DNA of 64,000 bases from Cyanobacteria bacterium REEB459 (GTDB lineage: Bacteria; Cyanobacteriota; Cyanobacteriia; Phormidesmidales; Phormidesmidaceae): contig JAGWXD010000010.1 of the NCBI GenBank assembly GCA_018970085.1, positions 1 to 64,000 on the forward strand, in the 5' to 3' direction. The position numbers and the translations under genes are program-made. The notes under the pieces were generated by a model, which worked only from the letters and a program-made list of their open reading frames with translations, was not told the origin of the DNA and made no database searches. Positions within the stretch are counted from its first letter, which is position 1, and every line of letters begins with the position of its first letter. Below are positions 9,516 to 20,128 of this stretch, one piece after another.

Positions 9516-9920
9516 ATGTTTGGCACTTTTCAGCAAACCTGTTTGCGCATCGAAGTTAAAGCCTCCCGGGAAACCATTCGATCAGCGTTAGTAAAACCAG
9601 AACGGTTTCGCCAGTGGCTCTGGCCCCAGGGCTTTGACCCGGGTCTACCGGCAGAGTTGGTAGCCGGTCTAAGCTTTACCAGTCACCTGGGGCCTTTAGA
9701 GATTCAGCACCAGGTGGTCGAGGTCAGTGACCATCATCTGAGCATGCTGTTATCTGGGGGTATTGATGGATTCCATCACTGGTACTGGGGAGATCACTGG
9801 GTGCAGGCCCGACTGGAAGGTATCTCGGTTCTACCCTTAAATCTGGGCCAAAATCTGGCCATGATACGGCTGCAACTGGCCCTGGAAGCCTCAAGCCCCG
9901 CCCCCAATGGCCCTAGTTAG
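9516..9920 (+). CDS. SRPBCC (START-like) family protein, function unknown
   Basis: About 134 aa from ATG 9516 (MFGTFQQTCLRIEVKAS). The N-terminal pattern, in which an initial strand with a small polar residue set precedes the segment VKPERFRQWLWPQGFD, resembles SRPBCC/polyketide-cyclase-like lipid-binding folds common in cyanobacteria. A GTG at 9426 would add 30 residues in the same frame, but that extension looks unlike the family. The gene ends inside the 3' end of miaA (8-bp convergent overlap). The ligand is unknown, and the family assignment rests on sequence style rather than a diagnostic motif. Confidence 0.65.
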   Translation: MFGTFQQTCLRIEVKASRETIRSALVKPERFRQWLWPQGFDPGLPAELVAGLSFTSHLGPLEIQHQVVEVSDHHLSMLLSGGIDGFHHWYWGDHWVQARLEGISVLPLNLGQNLAMIRLQLALEASSPAPNGPS

Positions 9921-10872
9921 GCGGCCTAGGGATAGCCGTTGCCACCACCGCCCACACCTGGTCGAGAAGATTGCTGGCTTCGGCGTCAAACCACTGCACC
10001 TGGGCCCGGTGGCGAAACCAGGTACGCTGGCGTTTGGCAAGCTGGCGGGTATGGGTAATAATGGCGGCGATCGCCTGGTCTAGACTCCAGTCTCCCTGCA
10101 GGTAGTTAAGCACTTCGCGGTAGCCCAGGGTTTGCAGCAGGGGTAGATCGGTGCCGTAGCGCTGGGCTAGGGTGGTGACCTCCTGGGTGAGCCCGGCTGC
10201 CACCATGGCCTGGGTACGGTCGGTAATACGCCGATCTAGGCTGGAACGATCGCAGTCTAGTCCCAGATAGAGAATCGGGTAGGGGGGGGGAGCCTCCCCC
10301 TGCAGACTGGATAGGGGCAGCCCACTGACGTAGAACACCTCCAGCGCCCGCAGGGTTCTCACCTGATCTTGGGGTTGAATCCGGTAGGCCGCTTGGGGAT
10401 CGAGGCTTTGTAGCAGGGCATAGCAATGGGGTTGACCCAGATCGGCAAGTTGCTGACGGAGCTGGGGTTGGGGGGCGACCGGAGGAATCTTCAGTCCCCT
10501 GACGATGGCCTCAATATAAAGACCCGTGCCCCCCACCAGCAGGGGAACCCGTCTGCCCTCACTGCGTAGGTGGGCAATCAGGACCTGGGCCTGTTGCTGG
10601 TACTGGGCCAGGGTAAGGGTCTCTTGAGGATGGCAAATGTCAATCAGTTGGTGGGGCACCCGGCGGCGATCGGCTGGGCTGGGCTTGGCCGTGCCAATAT
10701 CAAACTCCCGGTATACCTGACGAGAGTCAGCCCCCAAAATAGTCATGGGCCAGCGATCGGCCAGGGCCAGGGCCAGGGTAGATTTACCCGTAGCCGTAGC
10801 CCCCCCAATCACCATCAGGGGTAGTTGCCCTGTACTATATACAGAAGAGGGGTGAGAAATAGGGGGTTCCAC
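9913..10872 (-). CDS. miaA: tRNA dimethylallyltransferase
   Basis: MiaA transfers a dimethylallyl group to A37 of tRNAs that read codons starting with U. The P-loop GGATATGKSTLALALA is near residues 23-38. The substrate-binding segment GADSRQVYREFDIGTAKPS follows near 46-64, then LVGGTGLYIEAIVRGL near 112. The C-terminal half has THTRQLAKRQRTWFR, the tRNA-contacting helix. The full frame starts at GTG 10872 (319 aa). ATG 10815 would place the P-loop only a few residues from the N-terminus, which is also seen in the family, so the exact start is uncertain. Confidence 0.95.
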   Translation of the reverse strand: MEPPISHPSSVYSTGQLPLMVIGGATATGKSTLALALADRWPMTILGADSRQVYREFDIGTAKPSPADRRRVPHQLIDICHPQETLTLAQYQQQAQVLIAHLRSEGRRVPLLVGGTGLYIEAIVRGLKIPPVAPQPQLRQQLADLGQPHCYALLQSLDPQAAYRIQPQDQVRTLRALEVFYVSGLPLSSLQGEAPPPYPILYLGLDCDRSSLDRRITDRTQAMVAAGLTQEVTTLAQRYGTDLPLLQTLGYREVLNYLQGDWSLDQAIAAIITHTRQLAKRQRTWFRHRAQVQWFDAEASNLLDQVWAVVATAIPRPPN

Positions 10873-10925
10873 CCCTGATCGGTTCTTTATCTCAGTCAGC
10901 TTCAGAGTCCTCCCTGGCGGCTTTG

Positions 10926-10934
10926 TGTTATAAT
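10926..10934 (+). promoter_or_regulatory. Extended -10 promoter element for gyrB
   Basis: TATAAT at 10929-10934 is a perfect -10 hexamer preceded by TGT, the extended -10 motif. The upstream -35 is weak at 17-bp spacing (AGTCCT). It lies 63 bp before the gyrB ATG at 10998, a normal leader length. The transcript start is inferred at about 10941. Confidence 0.6.
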
Positions 10935-10949
10935 TTCAAGGCATTTTAA

Positions 10950-12938
<1,989 letters not shown>

Positions 12939-12997
12939 AGAGTTGAGAGTTCGAGGCAGGTCTGCCCACACCCCTACGCAAGGAAGCTCTAGAGGCA

Positions 12998-14758
12998 ATG
13001 AAATGGCAGTTAGGTTGGGCTCTGCCCCTGGGCAGCCTGGTTTTAATCAACGGGGGAATGGCCAGAGCTGAGTTAGGGGTGGTTTATCCCCCCGCCGGTC
13101 ACCAGACTACCGCCGATCGTATCTTTTTTATCGGTGCCGCCAGTCCTGATGCACCGGTGCTGTTAAATGGGGTGCCAATTGAACAGCGTAGCCCCTTAGG
13201 TTACTTCGCCCCCAGCCTACCTCTGCAGCTAGGGCCCAACCGTTTTAGTTTTACCCAGGGGCAAACCCACCTGGATCTAACGGTGCTACGGCTGCCCGTT
13301 AGCCCCGCCCTGCCCTCACCCCCTGGTCTTTTGCCCGCCTCCCTGCAACCGGCGGTAGACCTAGCCCGGCCCCTGGGAGAACCGGTCTGCCTAGGGGCCA
13401 TGGGTCCAGTGCCAGCCCGGGTCACAGCCACCCTGGCCGGTCACACCTATAAGCTCTATCCCCACCCCCACCCCCCCCGCCTGGCCGCCAACGATGGGGT
13501 ATTAACTAACCAGGTTGCTCCTCAGCCCGAACAGGATGGACCCACCCTATATCAGACCTGCCTGATCGGCGATCGCCCTGGCCGGTTGGGCCGACCCACC
13601 TATAGCCTCACCTACCGCGGCCAGACCGTGACTGCGACCGCCCCCGGCACCATCACCATCCTGGCCAAAGATGACTGGCAGTTAGCCACAGTTACCGCCG
13701 CTGTTGGGGTGGCTCGCACCGGACCTAGTACCGACTATTCCCGGTTGACCCCTCTGCCCCGGGGCACCCAGGCAATGGTAACTGGGCGACAGGGCGAGTG
13801 GCTACGGCTTGATTACGGCGGTTGGATTCGAGCCAGTGAAACTAAAATTCTGGCCGTTGCAGTGCCTTCTCAATCCTTAATTCGAGGAATTACCTCTCGG
13901 GTAGTGGGGAATTGGACCGAAGTTTATTTCCCTCTACAGTCTCCGGTGCCCCTGGCGGTTAGTCAAACCCAGGATAGCTTGACCCTCACTCTTTACAACA
14001 CCACAGCCCAGACCGACACCCTATTTACCGTAGCAGACGGCTTAATTGATCGACTGGACTGGCAAAGCCCTGCGGCCAACCAGGTGCAGTATCAGTTTCG
14101 GTTCAAAACCCGCCAGCAGTGGGGCTATAAATTGCGGTATCAGGGGACAACCCTGGTGCTTGCCCTCAAACATCCGCCCCAGTTGGGGGGAGAGTTGCCC
14201 CTCCAGGGAACGATTATTTTGCTAGATCCCGGTCATGGTGGCGAGGAACCCGGGGCTAGGGGAGCCGATGGCACCCCGGAGAAAACCCTAACCCTAGAGC
14301 TGGCAACCCGAGTTCAAGCTGCCCTGGAATCTCGGGGCGCACAGGTGGTGCTGACCCGCAGCGAAGATAAGTCTCGCAGTCCCGGCGATCGCGCCCTTCA
14401 AATTATGGACCAGTCGCCCACCCTGGCCGTGAGCCTGCACTATAATGCCCTGCCCGACAATGGCGATGCCCTTCATACCGCCGGTATCGGAGCCTTTTGG
14501 TTCCAAACCCAGGCCCATGATCTGGCCCGGTTTCTGCACGATTACCTGGTACGGGAACTAGATCGCCCCAGCTACGGGGTCTACTGGAATAACCTCGCCC
14601 TTACCCGGCCTACCGCGGCCCCCGCAGTGCTACTGGAGTTGGGCTTTATGACCAACCCGGTAGAATTTGAATGGGTTCAAAACCCCCAGGCCCAGGCAGA
14701 ACTGGCGGTAACCCTGGCCAATGCCCTGACTGCCTGGATTGTCCAGGCTACCCAATAG
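12998..14758 (+). CDS. N-acetylmuramoyl-L-alanine amidase (Amidase_3), exported
   Basis: A 586-aa exported peptidoglycan amidase that cleaves the bond between MurNAc and L-Ala. An N-terminal signal peptide (WALPLGSLVLINGGMARA) is followed by about 200 residues of family-specific sequence, an SH3b-like domain near 228-280 (GVARTGPSTDYSRL), then Amidase_3 from about 405. Zinc ligands and catalytic residues look complete: the His in LLDPGHGGEEPG, the Glu in TPEKTLTLELA, the His in VSLHYNALP and the Glu in VLLELGFMTNP. The domain order matches cyanobacterial AmiC-type proteins used in cell separation or septal junction work. The gene follows gyrB and is convergent with the DUF4334 gene. Confidence 0.92.
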   Translation: MKWQLGWALPLGSLVLINGGMARAELGVVYPPAGHQTTADRIFFIGAASPDAPVLLNGVPIEQRSPLGYFAPSLPLQLGPNRFSFTQGQTHLDLTVLRLPVSPALPSPPGLLPASLQPAVDLARPLGEPVCLGAMGPVPARVTATLAGHTYKLYPHPHPPRLAANDGVLTNQVAPQPEQDGPTLYQTCLIGDRPGRLGRPTYSLTYRGQTVTATAPGTITILAKDDWQLATVTAAVGVARTGPSTDYSRLTPLPRGTQAMVTGRQGEWLRLDYGGWIRASETKILAVAVPSQSLIRGITSRVVGNWTEVYFPLQSPVPLAVSQTQDSLTLTLYNTTAQTDTLFTVADGLIDRLDWQSPAANQVQYQFRFKTRQQWGYKLRYQGTTLVLALKHPPQLGGELPLQGTIILLDPGHGGEEPGARGADGTPEKTLTLELATRVQAALESRGAQVVLTRSEDKSRSPGDRALQIMDQSPTLAVSLHYNALPDNGDALHTAGIGAFWFQTQAHDLARFLHDYLVRELDRPSYGVYWNNLALTRPTAAPAVLLELGFMTNPVEFEWVQNPQAQAELAVTLANALTAWIVQATQ

Positions 14759-14769
14759 ACCAGCCACCC

Positions 14770-15339
14770 CTAGCGGGCAACCAGGGGTGAGGCCGGAGGG
14801 CAACGCCGCAACAGAAAGAAAAACGGTTGGGAGATTGGTTTAAAGTCCATGACTCCCAGGACGGTCTGGCTATCGACCCGACGAAAGTAGTCGTTAATGG
14901 GCAAATAGTCGTAGATCATGGTGGCCGTCAGCGCACCCCGATGGGCCATCATCCGCAGGCGAGCCTGACTTCGGTCGGTTTTCAGCAGCCTGGTACCCAG
15001 GGCCAGGGCGAGTTTAAAGAAGGGCTGCTTTAGTACAGGCAATCGCAGCGCCCAAAGCATGAGGCTAGCTTGGGGGGCAACTTTAATAATGCTGTGCTGA
15101 ACCGAACGAAATAACAGGGGGTGTACCTGTTCGGTATCGATAAACTCCTTGCCATACCAGTTCAACGCCTCTAACCAGCCATCCATAGGATGGTTAGTCG
15201 GCAGTCCCCTCCCTTGCCAGCGACCGATCATAAACTCCAGATCTACCGCAGCCAGGCGATCGAAAAGTTCCAAGGCCTGGTCTGTAGTTGCCTGTCCGCC
15301 CTCAAGAATGGACAAAAGGTTGCTGGTTTCGTTTTTCAT
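14770..15339 (-). CDS. GXWXG / DUF4334 family protein
   Basis: About 189 aa from ATG 15339 (MKNETSNLLSILEGG); the frame can be extended 8 residues upstream. The GXWXG signature is seen in FMIGRWQGRGLPTNHPMDG, and the following WYGKEF and C-terminal YDYLPINDYFRRVD fit the DUF4334 half of the same family. The biochemical role is unknown; the fold may bind small hydrophobic ligands, but that is inference. There is no signal peptide. The gene is convergent with the amidase gene (11-bp gap) and divergent from rlmD. Confidence 0.85.
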   Translation of the reverse strand: MKNETSNLLSILEGGQATTDQALELFDRLAAVDLEFMIGRWQGRGLPTNHPMDGWLEALNWYGKEFIDTEQVHPLLFRSVQHSIIKVAPQASLMLWALRLPVLKQPFFKLALALGTRLLKTDRSQARLRMMAHRGALTATMIYDYLPINDYFRRVDSQTVLGVMDFKPISQPFFFLLRRCPPASPLVAR

Positions 15340-15501
15340 TCTGCAAAATACAGTCTCGATCACGTCTATTGTTGTTACAGTCTATAGGCAAACTAAGGGC
15401 ATAACCAGATCTGGCGGGGCCTAGGCAAGCACTGACTAGGGCGACCCTAGTTTTAGTATGGATCAGCATAGGTACCAAACCGGTACCCTAAGGAAGGAGT
15501 G

Positions 15502-16869
15502 ATGGACACATGGCAGCAGGGGGAAACCCTGGAATTAAGCATTACTGACCTAACTAGTAATGGCGACGGTCTGGGCCGATACCAGGACCGGGTGGTGTTT
15601 GTGCCAGACACCGTCCCAGGTGATCGGGTGCGGGTACGCCTGGTGCAGGCCAGGCCCAGCTTTGGTCGCGGCCTGGTCAGAGAAGTCCTTAGTCCCTCCC
15701 CTGAGCGGGTCCGGCCCGCCTGCATGGTGGCAGATAAGTGTGGCGGTTGTCAGTGGCAATCCCTGAGCTACGGAGCCCAACTCATGGCCAAACAACAACA
15801 GGTGGTGGATGCCTTGACCCGCATTGGTAAATTTGTACAGCCCCCTATCGATCCGATCGCCGCTGCCCCAGCCCCCCTGGGCTATCGCAATAAGGCTACC
15901 TACCCCCTGGAACGATCAGCCCAGGGCCAGGTCAAGGCGGGTTACTTTCGCCGAGGCAGTCACAAGTTGGTCAACCTGAACCAGTGCCCAGTCCAGGATG
16001 ACCAACTGAATCCCCTACTGGCCGGCATCAAGCAGGATATTCAAGAACGGGGTTGGTCGATCTATAACGAAAACCGCCATCAGGGTCGCCTACGCCATTT
16101 GGGTCTGCGCCTTGGTCGCCGTAGCGGCCAGCAATTAATCGTTTTGGTGTCCACCGATCCCAGGCTTAAGGATATAGAGTTGCAGGCACAAATGTGGATG
16201 GAACGCTATCCCCACCTAGTGGGCGTATGCCTCAACCTGAATAGGGCTAAAACCAATGTCATCTTTGGCCCTGAGACCCTGGTAATTGATGGTGTACCCT
16301 ACCTGGAGGAAATTTTGGCTGACCTGCGCTTCCGCATCCATGCCACCAGCTTTTTTCAGATTAATACAGAACAGGCTGAGAGCTTACTGGCCACCCTGCT
16401 GACCGAATTGGCCCTCACCGGCGCAGAAACTATTATCGATGCCTACTGTGGGGTAGGGGCCCTTACCCTGCCCCTGGCCCAGCGGGCTAGGCGGGTAGTA
16501 GGGCTGGAGGTGCAGCCAGAGGCCATCGAACAGGCCCTGGCTAATGCCGGATTGAATGGCATTGACAATGTCGAATTTCAGGCGGGAGAGGTGGGCACCC
16601 TGCTACCCCAGGTGGCCGATGCTCTTAACCAGCAGGTGGATGTGGTGGTGCTAGATCCGCCCCGCAAAGGGTGCGATCGCCCGGTTTTAGACGCTCTGGT
16701 CGCCCTCAAGCCCCCTCGCATTGTTTATATGAGCTGCGACCCCGCCACCCTAGCCCGAGATCTGCAAGTTCTGCGGGATCAAGGCGGTTACCGCCTAAGC
16801 CGGGTGCAGCCCGCCGATTTCTTTCCCCAAACCCCCCACGTTGAATGTGTCGCCTTTCTGGTAGCGTAA
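15502..16869 (+). CDS. rlmD: 23S rRNA (uracil-C5)-methyltransferase, RlmD/RumA family
   Basis: 455-aa SAM-dependent RNA m5U methyltransferase. An N-terminal TRAM domain (about 1-60) is followed by iron-sulfur cysteines C-x5-C-x2-C (CMVADKCGGC, about 73-82) with a fourth in NQCPVQ near 162. The SAM-binding motif is DAYCGVGALTLPLA near 313. LDPPRKGCDRP comes near 385, and the catalytic cysteine lies in YMSCDPATLARDL near 411. ATG 15502 follows AGGA at 15491 and is preferred over the overlapping GTG 15499. Family members modify U1939 or U747; which one applies here cannot be told from sequence. The downstream lpxD is 36 bp away. Confidence 0.93.
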   Translation: MDTWQQGETLELSITDLTSNGDGLGRYQDRVVFVPDTVPGDRVRVRLVQARPSFGRGLVREVLSPSPERVRPACMVADKCGGCQWQSLSYGAQLMAKQQQVVDALTRIGKFVQPPIDPIAAAPAPLGYRNKATYPLERSAQGQVKAGYFRRGSHKLVNLNQCPVQDDQLNPLLAGIKQDIQERGWSIYNENRHQGRLRHLGLRLGRRSGQQLIVLVSTDPRLKDIELQAQMWMERYPHLVGVCLNLNRAKTNVIFGPETLVIDGVPYLEEILADLRFRIHATSFFQINTEQAESLLATLLTELALTGAETIIDAYCGVGALTLPLAQRARRVVGLEVQPEAIEQALANAGLNGIDNVEFQAGEVGTLLPQVADALNQQVDVVVLDPPRKGCDRPVLDALVALKPPRIVYMSCDPATLARDLQVLRDQGGYRLSRVQPADFFPQTPHVECVAFLVA

Positions 16870-16905
16870 AAACGGAGCTGTGATTCCACCTTTAGGACCC
16901 ATCCG

Positions 16906-17934
16906 ATGAAATTCAGTACCATTGCCGAGGCCATTGGTATCACCAGCGCCTCTAGCTTAACGGTCAACCCCGATCACGACCCGGAGATCTGGGGAGTAGC
17001 GGCGGTGGATCAGGCCACTGATGGTAGCCTTAGCTACGTGGAGGGAGAAAAATTTGCCCGGCTGATTCAGACAACTGCAGCCAGCGCCCTGATTTTGCCC
17101 GCCGACCCAACCCTGCAGCAGCAGGCTAGCGATCGCGGTATGGCCTGGCTCAGCACCGCCGATCCGCGGTTGGGGTTTGCCCGGGCCATCGCCCTGTTTT
17201 ATACCCCCTATCGGCCCCAACCGGGCATTCATCCTACCGCCGTACTTGACCCCAGTGTCCGCTACGGGGCCGAAGTTAGTATTGGCGCCCATGTGGTGAT
17301 TGGGGCGGGGGTTACCCTCGGAAACGGGGTCTGCCTGCACCCCAACGTGGTGATTTATCCAGGGGTCCAGGTGGGCGATCGCACCATCCTGCATGCCAAT
17401 TGCGTGATCCATGAGCGCACCCAAATTGGAGCCGATTGCGCCATCCATAGCGGCGCTGTGATTGGGGCCGAGGGCTTTGGTTTCGTACCTACCGCCACCG
17501 GTTGGGAAAAAATGGAACAATCGGGGGTGGTGGTGATTGAAGATGGCGTGCGGATAGGCAGCAACAGCACCGTAGATCGCCCCGCCGTGGGCACCACTCG
17601 CCTGGGTCGGGGTACCAAGCTGGATAACCTGGTCCACGTCGCCCATGGCTGTCAGGTGGGAGAAGGGGTGGTGATGGCAGCCCAGGTGGGCATGGCGGGT
17701 GGGGTGGTGATCGGTAACCGGGTGATTTTAGCCGGGCAGGTGGGTATTGCTAACCAGGCCACCATTGGCGACGGGGCGATCGCGACGGCTAAGGCGGGTA
17801 TCCATAGTGACGTTGCCCCAGGAGAAATTGTCACCGGTATCCCCGCCTTACCCCACAAGGTGTTTTTAAAGGCCTCAGCCATCTACCGGCGCCTACCAGA
17901 CATGTATAAAACCCTGCAACGGTTACAGAAATAA
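16906..17934 (+). CDS. lpxD: UDP-3-O-acylglucosamine N-acyltransferase
   Basis: LpxD adds the N-linked acyl chain in lipid A biosynthesis, using acyl-ACP. The 342-aa protein has an N-terminal uridine-binding domain (about 1-100) and a left-handed beta-helix of hexapeptide repeats from about 105 (HPTAVLDPSVRYGAEVSIGA). The catalytic histidine is in HVAHGCQVGEGV near 244, and a short C-terminal helix ends the protein. The length is typical. It is the only lipid A gene in the window; it lies between rlmD and the decarboxylase gene on the same strand, with gaps of 36 and 15 bp, so an operon is plausible. Confidence 0.96.
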   Translation: MKFSTIAEAIGITSASSLTVNPDHDPEIWGVAAVDQATDGSLSYVEGEKFARLIQTTAASALILPADPTLQQQASDRGMAWLSTADPRLGFARAIALFYTPYRPQPGIHPTAVLDPSVRYGAEVSIGAHVVIGAGVTLGNGVCLHPNVVIYPGVQVGDRTILHANCVIHERTQIGADCAIHSGAVIGAEGFGFVPTATGWEKMEQSGVVVIEDGVRIGSNSTVDRPAVGTTRLGRGTKLDNLVHVAHGCQVGEGVVMAAQVGMAGGVVIGNRVILAGQVGIANQATIGDGAIATAKAGIHSDVAPGEIVTGIPALPHKVFLKASAIYRRLPDMYKTLQRLQK

Positions 17935-17949
17935 TCCCTGCCATTGCCC

Positions 17950-19395
17950 ATGGTCCTATCGCTGCCTGAAAACGCCTTTATTGATCCCTCCGGCCATAAT
18001 CAAGCGCAGATATCCTCCCTGCTTAAGGCCACAGCCGACCAGATTCTCGACTATCTCTCCAGCGCCGCCACCCACCCCCCTCTGCCAGAGCTCGATCCCC
18101 TGCCCCTGGCTACCATTCCCGATCAACCAGGGGATCTGGCGGAGCTACTAGCGCCTCTCCAGAGGATCATGACCCAGTCCATGAATCCCGCCCACCCGGG
18201 CTATATCGGCCATATGGATCCCCTACCCACCACAGCTTCCCTCTTGGGGGATTGGGTCGCTGCTGCCCTCAATAACAATATGCTCAGTGTGGAGATGTCG
18301 CCGGCCCTGTCCCGCCTGGAGCCCCAACTAATGGCGGAGATCGCCCAGATGTTTGGCCTCGGCGAGCGATCGGGAGGACTGTTGGTGAGCGGTGGCAGTC
18401 TAGCTAACCTGCAGGCCCTCACCGTGGCTCGTAACCTCAAGTTGAACTGCCTAGATCAAGGTCTGATCGGTCAAGTGCCACCCGTGATTCTCGCCTCTGA
18501 GATGGCCCACACATCGATTCAAAAGGCCGCCATGGTGCTGGGGTTAGGACGCCAGGGGGTGATACCGGTAGCCGCTGATGCCCAGGGGCAAATGCACCCT
18601 GAAGCCCTAGAGAATTGTCTACAAGCCTGCCTCAGAGCAGGTCAGCGCCCCTTCGCGGTGGTGGCTACCGCCGGCACCACCGTCACCGGCAGTATTGACC
18701 CACTGCTGGCAATCCACCGCCTGGCCCGTAGCTACAACCTTTGGTTCCACGTCGACGCTGCCTATGGCGGCGCGCTGATCTTTTCCCCCGACCAGAGTTA
18801 TCGGCTAGAGGGCATCCACCTGGCCGATTCCATCACTTTCAACCCCCAGAAGTGGTTGTATGTGACCAAAACCTGTGCATCTGTGCTGTTTCGAGATATG
18901 ACCTGGCTGCAGGACCACTTTCGGATTAGCGCCCCCTATATGAATGACCTGGCCGACTGGACTAACCTGGGCGAGATTGCTCTCCAGGGCACCCGCCATG
19001 GTGATAGTCTCAAGCTGTGGCTGGCTCTACAACACCTGGGCAAAGCAGGATATGCCGCATTGATCGAAACCAGTTACGATCTGACTCGATCCATGGTGGA
19101 TTATATTGATCAGCGATCGCATCTGACCCTGGCCTGCACTCCAGCGATGAACCTGGTATGCTTTCGCAGTTGCCCAAGGGCCCTACCCGAATCCCAGTGG
19201 GACCGTTGGAATAGCCATTTACAGAAAGAGCTACTAAAGGCCGGCCAGGTCTTTCTCTCCCTACCCTGGTGGCGGGGGCAACGCTGGCTCAAAGCAGTTC
19301 TGCTCAATCCCTACACCACCAAAGAACATATAGGGCAGTGGTTTGAGCTGATCGATACCCTATCGGTATCGGTTGGTACCGACCTGGGGGTTTAG
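17950..19395 (+). CDS. PLP-dependent group II amino acid decarboxylase
   Basis: 481-aa fold-type I decarboxylase. The PLP lysine is K301 in FNPQKWLYVTKTC, the cofactor-binding aspartate is in FHVDAAYGG, and the N-terminal segment HPGYIGHMDPLPT is conserved. The family includes aspartate 1-decarboxylase-like, 2,4-diaminobutyrate and aromatic L-amino acid decarboxylases; the substrate cannot be fixed from sequence. The start is ATG 17950 rather than the in-frame TTG at 17944. It follows lpxD after 15 bp. Confidence 0.9.
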   Translation: MVLSLPENAFIDPSGHNQAQISSLLKATADQILDYLSSAATHPPLPELDPLPLATIPDQPGDLAELLAPLQRIMTQSMNPAHPGYIGHMDPLPTTASLLGDWVAAALNNNMLSVEMSPALSRLEPQLMAEIAQMFGLGERSGGLLVSGGSLANLQALTVARNLKLNCLDQGLIGQVPPVILASEMAHTSIQKAAMVLGLGRQGVIPVAADAQGQMHPEALENCLQACLRAGQRPFAVVATAGTTVTGSIDPLLAIHRLARSYNLWFHVDAAYGGALIFSPDQSYRLEGIHLADSITFNPQKWLYVTKTCASVLFRDMTWLQDHFRISAPYMNDLADWTNLGEIALQGTRHGDSLKLWLALQHLGKAGYAALIETSYDLTRSMVDYIDQRSHLTLACTPAMNLVCFRSCPRALPESQWDRWNSHLQKELLKAGQVFLSLPWWRGQRWLKAVLLNPYTTKEHIGQWFELIDTLSVSVGTDLGV

Positions 19396-19451
19396 CCGCT
19401 AGCGAGACAAGCAGAAACAGGGCTTCAGGGCTAAACTCCGTAGGCTAGCAT

Positions 19452-19688
19452 CTACAGCCTGGTTAACTCACTGTCCTTCAGATGGGCTCGAAAAGGTCGC
19501 TTCGCCCCTTCCACCTGAAACTCAACCTGCACAGGAAAGTTAGCACTAATAGGACGCCCCTGGTAATCCTTGAGCATCGCTACAACCACTCCCTCCAGTC
19601 CCTGGGCATTGAAGGCGGTGTTGCGGTGCAGGGGGTGATGGTAGAACACTACCGGCTCATTAACTTTGACGCGATCACCTAAATTCAT
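19452..19688 (-). CDS. ftrV: Ferredoxin-thioredoxin reductase variable chain
   Basis: Small 78-aa SH3-like alpha subunit of ferredoxin-thioredoxin reductase. It supports the catalytic Fe-S subunit (FtrC) that passes electrons from photosystem I via ferredoxin to thioredoxin. The family pattern is clear: GDRVKVNEPVVFYHHP at the N-terminus, then GLEGVVVAML, GRPISANFPVQVEF and PFRAHLKDSEL. ATG 19688 is preceded by GAGTCCTC and a long AT-rich spacer shared with the divergent exporter gene. ftrC is not in the window. Confidence 0.93.
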   Translation of the reverse strand: MNLGDRVKVNEPVVFYHHPLHRNTAFNAQGLEGVVVAMLKDYQGRPISANFPVQVEFQVEGAKRPFRAHLKDSELTRL

Positions 19689-20128
19689 AGAGGACTCTCG
19701 TACGCATCTATTAGCAAAAAACAGGCTCTAAGGGCCAGACATAGGTCTAATCCTGCTCGGCTTCACCTAGCATAGCTCTTTCCTGGCTAAGGCAGTAGCA
19801 GAAGGATTTAGCTAAGGTCAACCAGGCCCTGCTGGGGCTAAACACCCGCTAAGCTAAGGTAGCCTTAGCCGTCGCCTAGAGCGAACAACCAGGATAAAAT
19901 ACCTAAAAATTAATCTACAGCGAAACGTTAACTTCGTCAGCGTGTTATGATAAGCTCGATTTAGTGAATCATTACCTACCAGAGCATCTATTACTCAATT
20001 TTCGTGCAAGAAAACTTTAGTTGATATTGATTACAATTCATTTAATGTTTTTTTGGAACTTATACTTTCTTAGAGTTTTACCCAGTCCCTGACCTGAAGC
20101 TCTCTGTTAAATAAATTGGATACCTATC
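19689..20128. other. 440-bp intergenic region between ftrV and the exporter gene
   Basis: No gene is seen. The region should carry two divergent promoters. The part near ftrV holds three GCTAAGG copies, one in a perfect inverted repeat (19853-19869). From about 19890 on the DNA becomes clearly AT-rich. I could not settle on a -35/-10 pair for the exporter gene. Confidence 0.6.
19853..19869. repeat. Inverted repeat GCTAAGG-TAG-CCTTAGC
   Basis: A perfect 7-bp inverted repeat with a 3-nt centre. The same GCTAAGG word also occurs near 19785 and 19811. It may be an operator for ftrV or the exporter gene, or the end signal of a leader. No T-run follows. Confidence 0.45.
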
